A DNA stretch of 64,000 nt from Bacillota bacterium. Lineage in GTDB: Bacteria; Bacillota; Clostridia; Lachnospirales; Lachnospiraceae. This document shows, piece by piece, positions 63,981 to 64,000 of this stretch. The first letter of the stretch is position 1. Every line of letters starts with the position of its first letter. A program made the position numbers and the translations under genes. Where the stretch lies: contig JAEYPP010000057.1 in the NCBI GenBank assembly GCA_023410575.1, forward strand, positions 30,639 through 94,638. Reading direction: 5' to 3'. The notes under the pieces were generated by a model, which made no database searches, was not told where the DNA came from, and worked only from the letters and a program-made list of their open reading frames with translations.

Positions 63981-64000
63981 TCGATCCCGATATTGTACGA

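Overview
The window is AT-rich, Gram-positive-type DNA with AGGAGG-like ribosome binding sites. Its gene content (ECF folate transporter under a THF riboswitch, short HisG with HisZ, TepA-type ClpP protease, PFL/ACT pair, BspA-like leucine-rich repeat proteins) points to an anaerobic Clostridia species. Lachnospiraceae, near Lachnoclostridium phytofermentans, is my best guess; this is inference from gene style, not a database match. Apart from two genes, a tRNA and a few short sites, everything is read from the minus strand, so the biological order runs from high to low coordinates.

Layout in order of transcription. (1) 64.0-60.6 kb: accessory patch with an edge-truncated unknown gene, a minimal integrase-like gene, a frameshifted small gene, a small coiled-coil gene, a plus-strand tyrosine recombinase and tRNA-Leu(CAA). 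(2) 60.45-60.04 kb: a highly structured repeat element with nested inverted arms and an internal tandem duplication. (3) 59.9-47.5 kb: anti-sigma-like protein, DNA polymerase I, dephospho-CoA kinase, FtsA-like ATPase, GAF-GGDEF protein, metallo-beta-lactamase-fold hydrolase, ACT/PFL pair and dipeptidase. (4) 47.0-43.0 kb: two LytR-CpsA-Psr proteins and a small alarmone synthetase. (5) 42.8-37.8 kb: RNA-modification genes (RsmF-like, RsuA, RluD-like), a HAD phosphatase, a membrane protein and RecU, meeting a plus-strand amidase-domain gene. (6) 37.0-30.9 kb: histidine operon hisZ-G-D-B-A and a HisF-like/HisIE fusion, from a consensus promoter, then a 43-residue membrane protein. (7) 30.8-29.8 kb: birA. 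(8) 29.6-21.1 kb: the classic rimP-nusA-ylxR-ylxQ-infB-rbfA-nrnA-truB-ribF translation operon. (9) 21.1-17.4 kb: MocR-type protein, Na/phosphate transporter, rpsO. (10) 17.1-9.1 kb: two secreted leucine-rich repeat proteins, a flavodoxin-like protein, a hairpin repeat, a membrane protein, THF riboswitch-folT, folC. (11) 8.9-0 kb: pnp, PHP phosphoesterase, EIIA-like membrane protein, M16 peptidase, tepA, uppP and the start of ftsK/spoIIIE.

Blocks 8-11 follow the order known from Bacillus (rimP to ribF, rpsO, pnp, M16 peptidase, tepA, spoIIIE), but about 8.5 kb of other genes separates rpsO from pnp. The sequence signals I rate highest are: the compensated hairpin repeat at 60.0-60.45 kb; a MocR protein whose PLP-anchoring lysine is arginine; a degenerate HisF-like domain fused to HisIE; an EIIA-like membrane protein with no phospho-accepting histidines; a long structured leader before pnp; and a hairpin that buries the tepA ribosome binding site. 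No CRISPR array, prophage structural module or biosynthetic gene cluster is visible.
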